Assembly (NCBI GenBank): GCA_015163815.1
Contig: JAAOIJ010000137.1
Span: 1-24,336, forward strand
Reading direction: 5' to 3'
From: Endozoicomonadaceae bacterium
GTDB taxonomy: Bacteria; Pseudomonadota; Gammaproteobacteria; Pseudomonadales; Endozoicomonadaceae
DNA length: 24,336 nt
The notes below the pieces were generated by a model. That model worked only from the letters and a program-made list of their open reading frames with translations. It searched no databases and was not told the DNA's origin. Positions 23,895-24,336 of this stretch are shown here, piece by piece. Both the position numbers and the translations under genes were made by a program. Each line of letters starts with the position of its first letter. Position 1 is the first letter of the stretch.

Positions 23895-24336
23895 TATTTT
23901 GATCAAAAAAAATGGAGTCCTTATCAAATTTCAGGGCGATTGAGATTAGAAAATATACAGATTAGTCATGAAACTATTTTACAAAAAGTTGAGAGCCGCA
24001 AAGCAAATGAAGTAAAAGGCTGTATTATCAAGCACTTAAGAAGGATCCCGCTTAAATATAGACAAACAATTACTTTTGATAATGGAAAAGAATTTTCTCA
24101 GCATGAAGTCTTATCTAAAGCATTGAAAATAAAATGTTATTTTGCTACACCTTATGCTTCTTGGAAAAGAGGTTTAAATGAGCATACCAATGGATTATCT
24201 CGTCAATATCTGCCAAAGAAAACAGAGTTTATAGGCATAGAAAATGATAAGATCTTAGCGATTCAAAAAGCACTCAATAATAGACCTAGAAAAGTGTTAA
24301 ACTATCGAACACCTAACGAAGTTATGCGAGGAATAG
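23895..24336 (+). pseudogene. IS30-family transposase remnant with internal deletion, cut by window edge
   Basis: The frame from 23895 reads WSPYQISGRLRLENIQISHETIL, as in the N-terminal third of IS30 transposases, then jumps in frame to KVESRKANEVKGCIIKHL and TITFDNGKEFSQHEVLSKAL, the catalytic C-terminal part. About 100 residues, including the first catalytic aspartate (GDWEGDT region), are missing, while the second aspartate (FDNGKEF) and the glutamate (RGLNEHTNG) remain. The end RKVLNYRTPNEVM runs to the window edge. The N-terminal start is lost behind a TGA at 23892. The element is therefore inactive. It is oriented opposite to the IS30 N-terminal fragment at the left edge. Confidence 0.85.

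Overview
The window looks like chromosomal DNA from an AT-rich gammaproteobacterium. Gene order and best-recognised proteins point there: coaBC divergent from rpmB-rpmG, rplM-rpsI, ubiE-ubiB beside tatABC, a guaB-guaA operon, an RhlB-type helicase and a type IV pilin. The AT richness, long gene-free gaps, decayed insertion sequences and broken accessory genes suggest a host-associated or genome-eroding lineage (for example near Legionellales or Thiotrichales). That placement is an inference from gene content; no database search was possible.

Layout, left to right. (1) 1-146: N-terminal end of an IS30-family transposase on the minus strand, cut by the window edge. (2) 623-1057: ribosomal proteins L33 and L28, minus strand. 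(3) 1637-4363: coaBC (coenzyme A synthesis) and pmbA/tldE (metalloprotease partner), plus strand. (4) 4586-5422: rplM-rpsI, plus strand, behind a perfect TATAAT -10 box. (5) 5450-10885: eight tightly packed minus-strand genes, transcribed as RnfB-like ferredoxin, DUF971 protein, ubiE, ubiB, HIT protein, tatA, tatB, tatC. (6) 11219-13025: rph and an alpha/beta hydrolase. (7) 13123-14638: two unrecognised genes that each look broken by a -1 frameshift, one with a signal peptide. (8) 15027-18891: a LysE/RhtB exporter and the guaB-guaA operon. (9) 19249-22258: an RhlB-like helicase, then a minor pilin and a PAS plus degenerate-EAL protein that appear to form one transcription unit. (10) 22790 to the end: a decayed IS5-family transposase and an internally deleted IS30-family transposase.

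How the genes work together: the large central cluster links redox and envelope functions. It holds two ubiquinone-pathway genes (UbiE methyltransferase, UbiB kinase-like protein), an iron-sulfur electron carrier and the complete Tat system, which exports folded, often cofactor-bearing redox proteins. The small accessory gene ubiJ, which sits between ubiE and ubiB in E. coli, is absent here. The guaB-guaA pair makes GMP from IMP. The pilin and degenerate EAL protein suggest a c-di-GMP-sensing input to type IV pili, similar in concept to FimX.

No tRNA, rRNA, CRISPR array or prophage was seen. The most promising leads are the pilin/degenerate-EAL pair, the anchorless RnfB-like protein with its long unassigned tail, and the two frameshifted orphan genes at 13.1-14.6 kb. 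None is clearly a new system on sequence alone.
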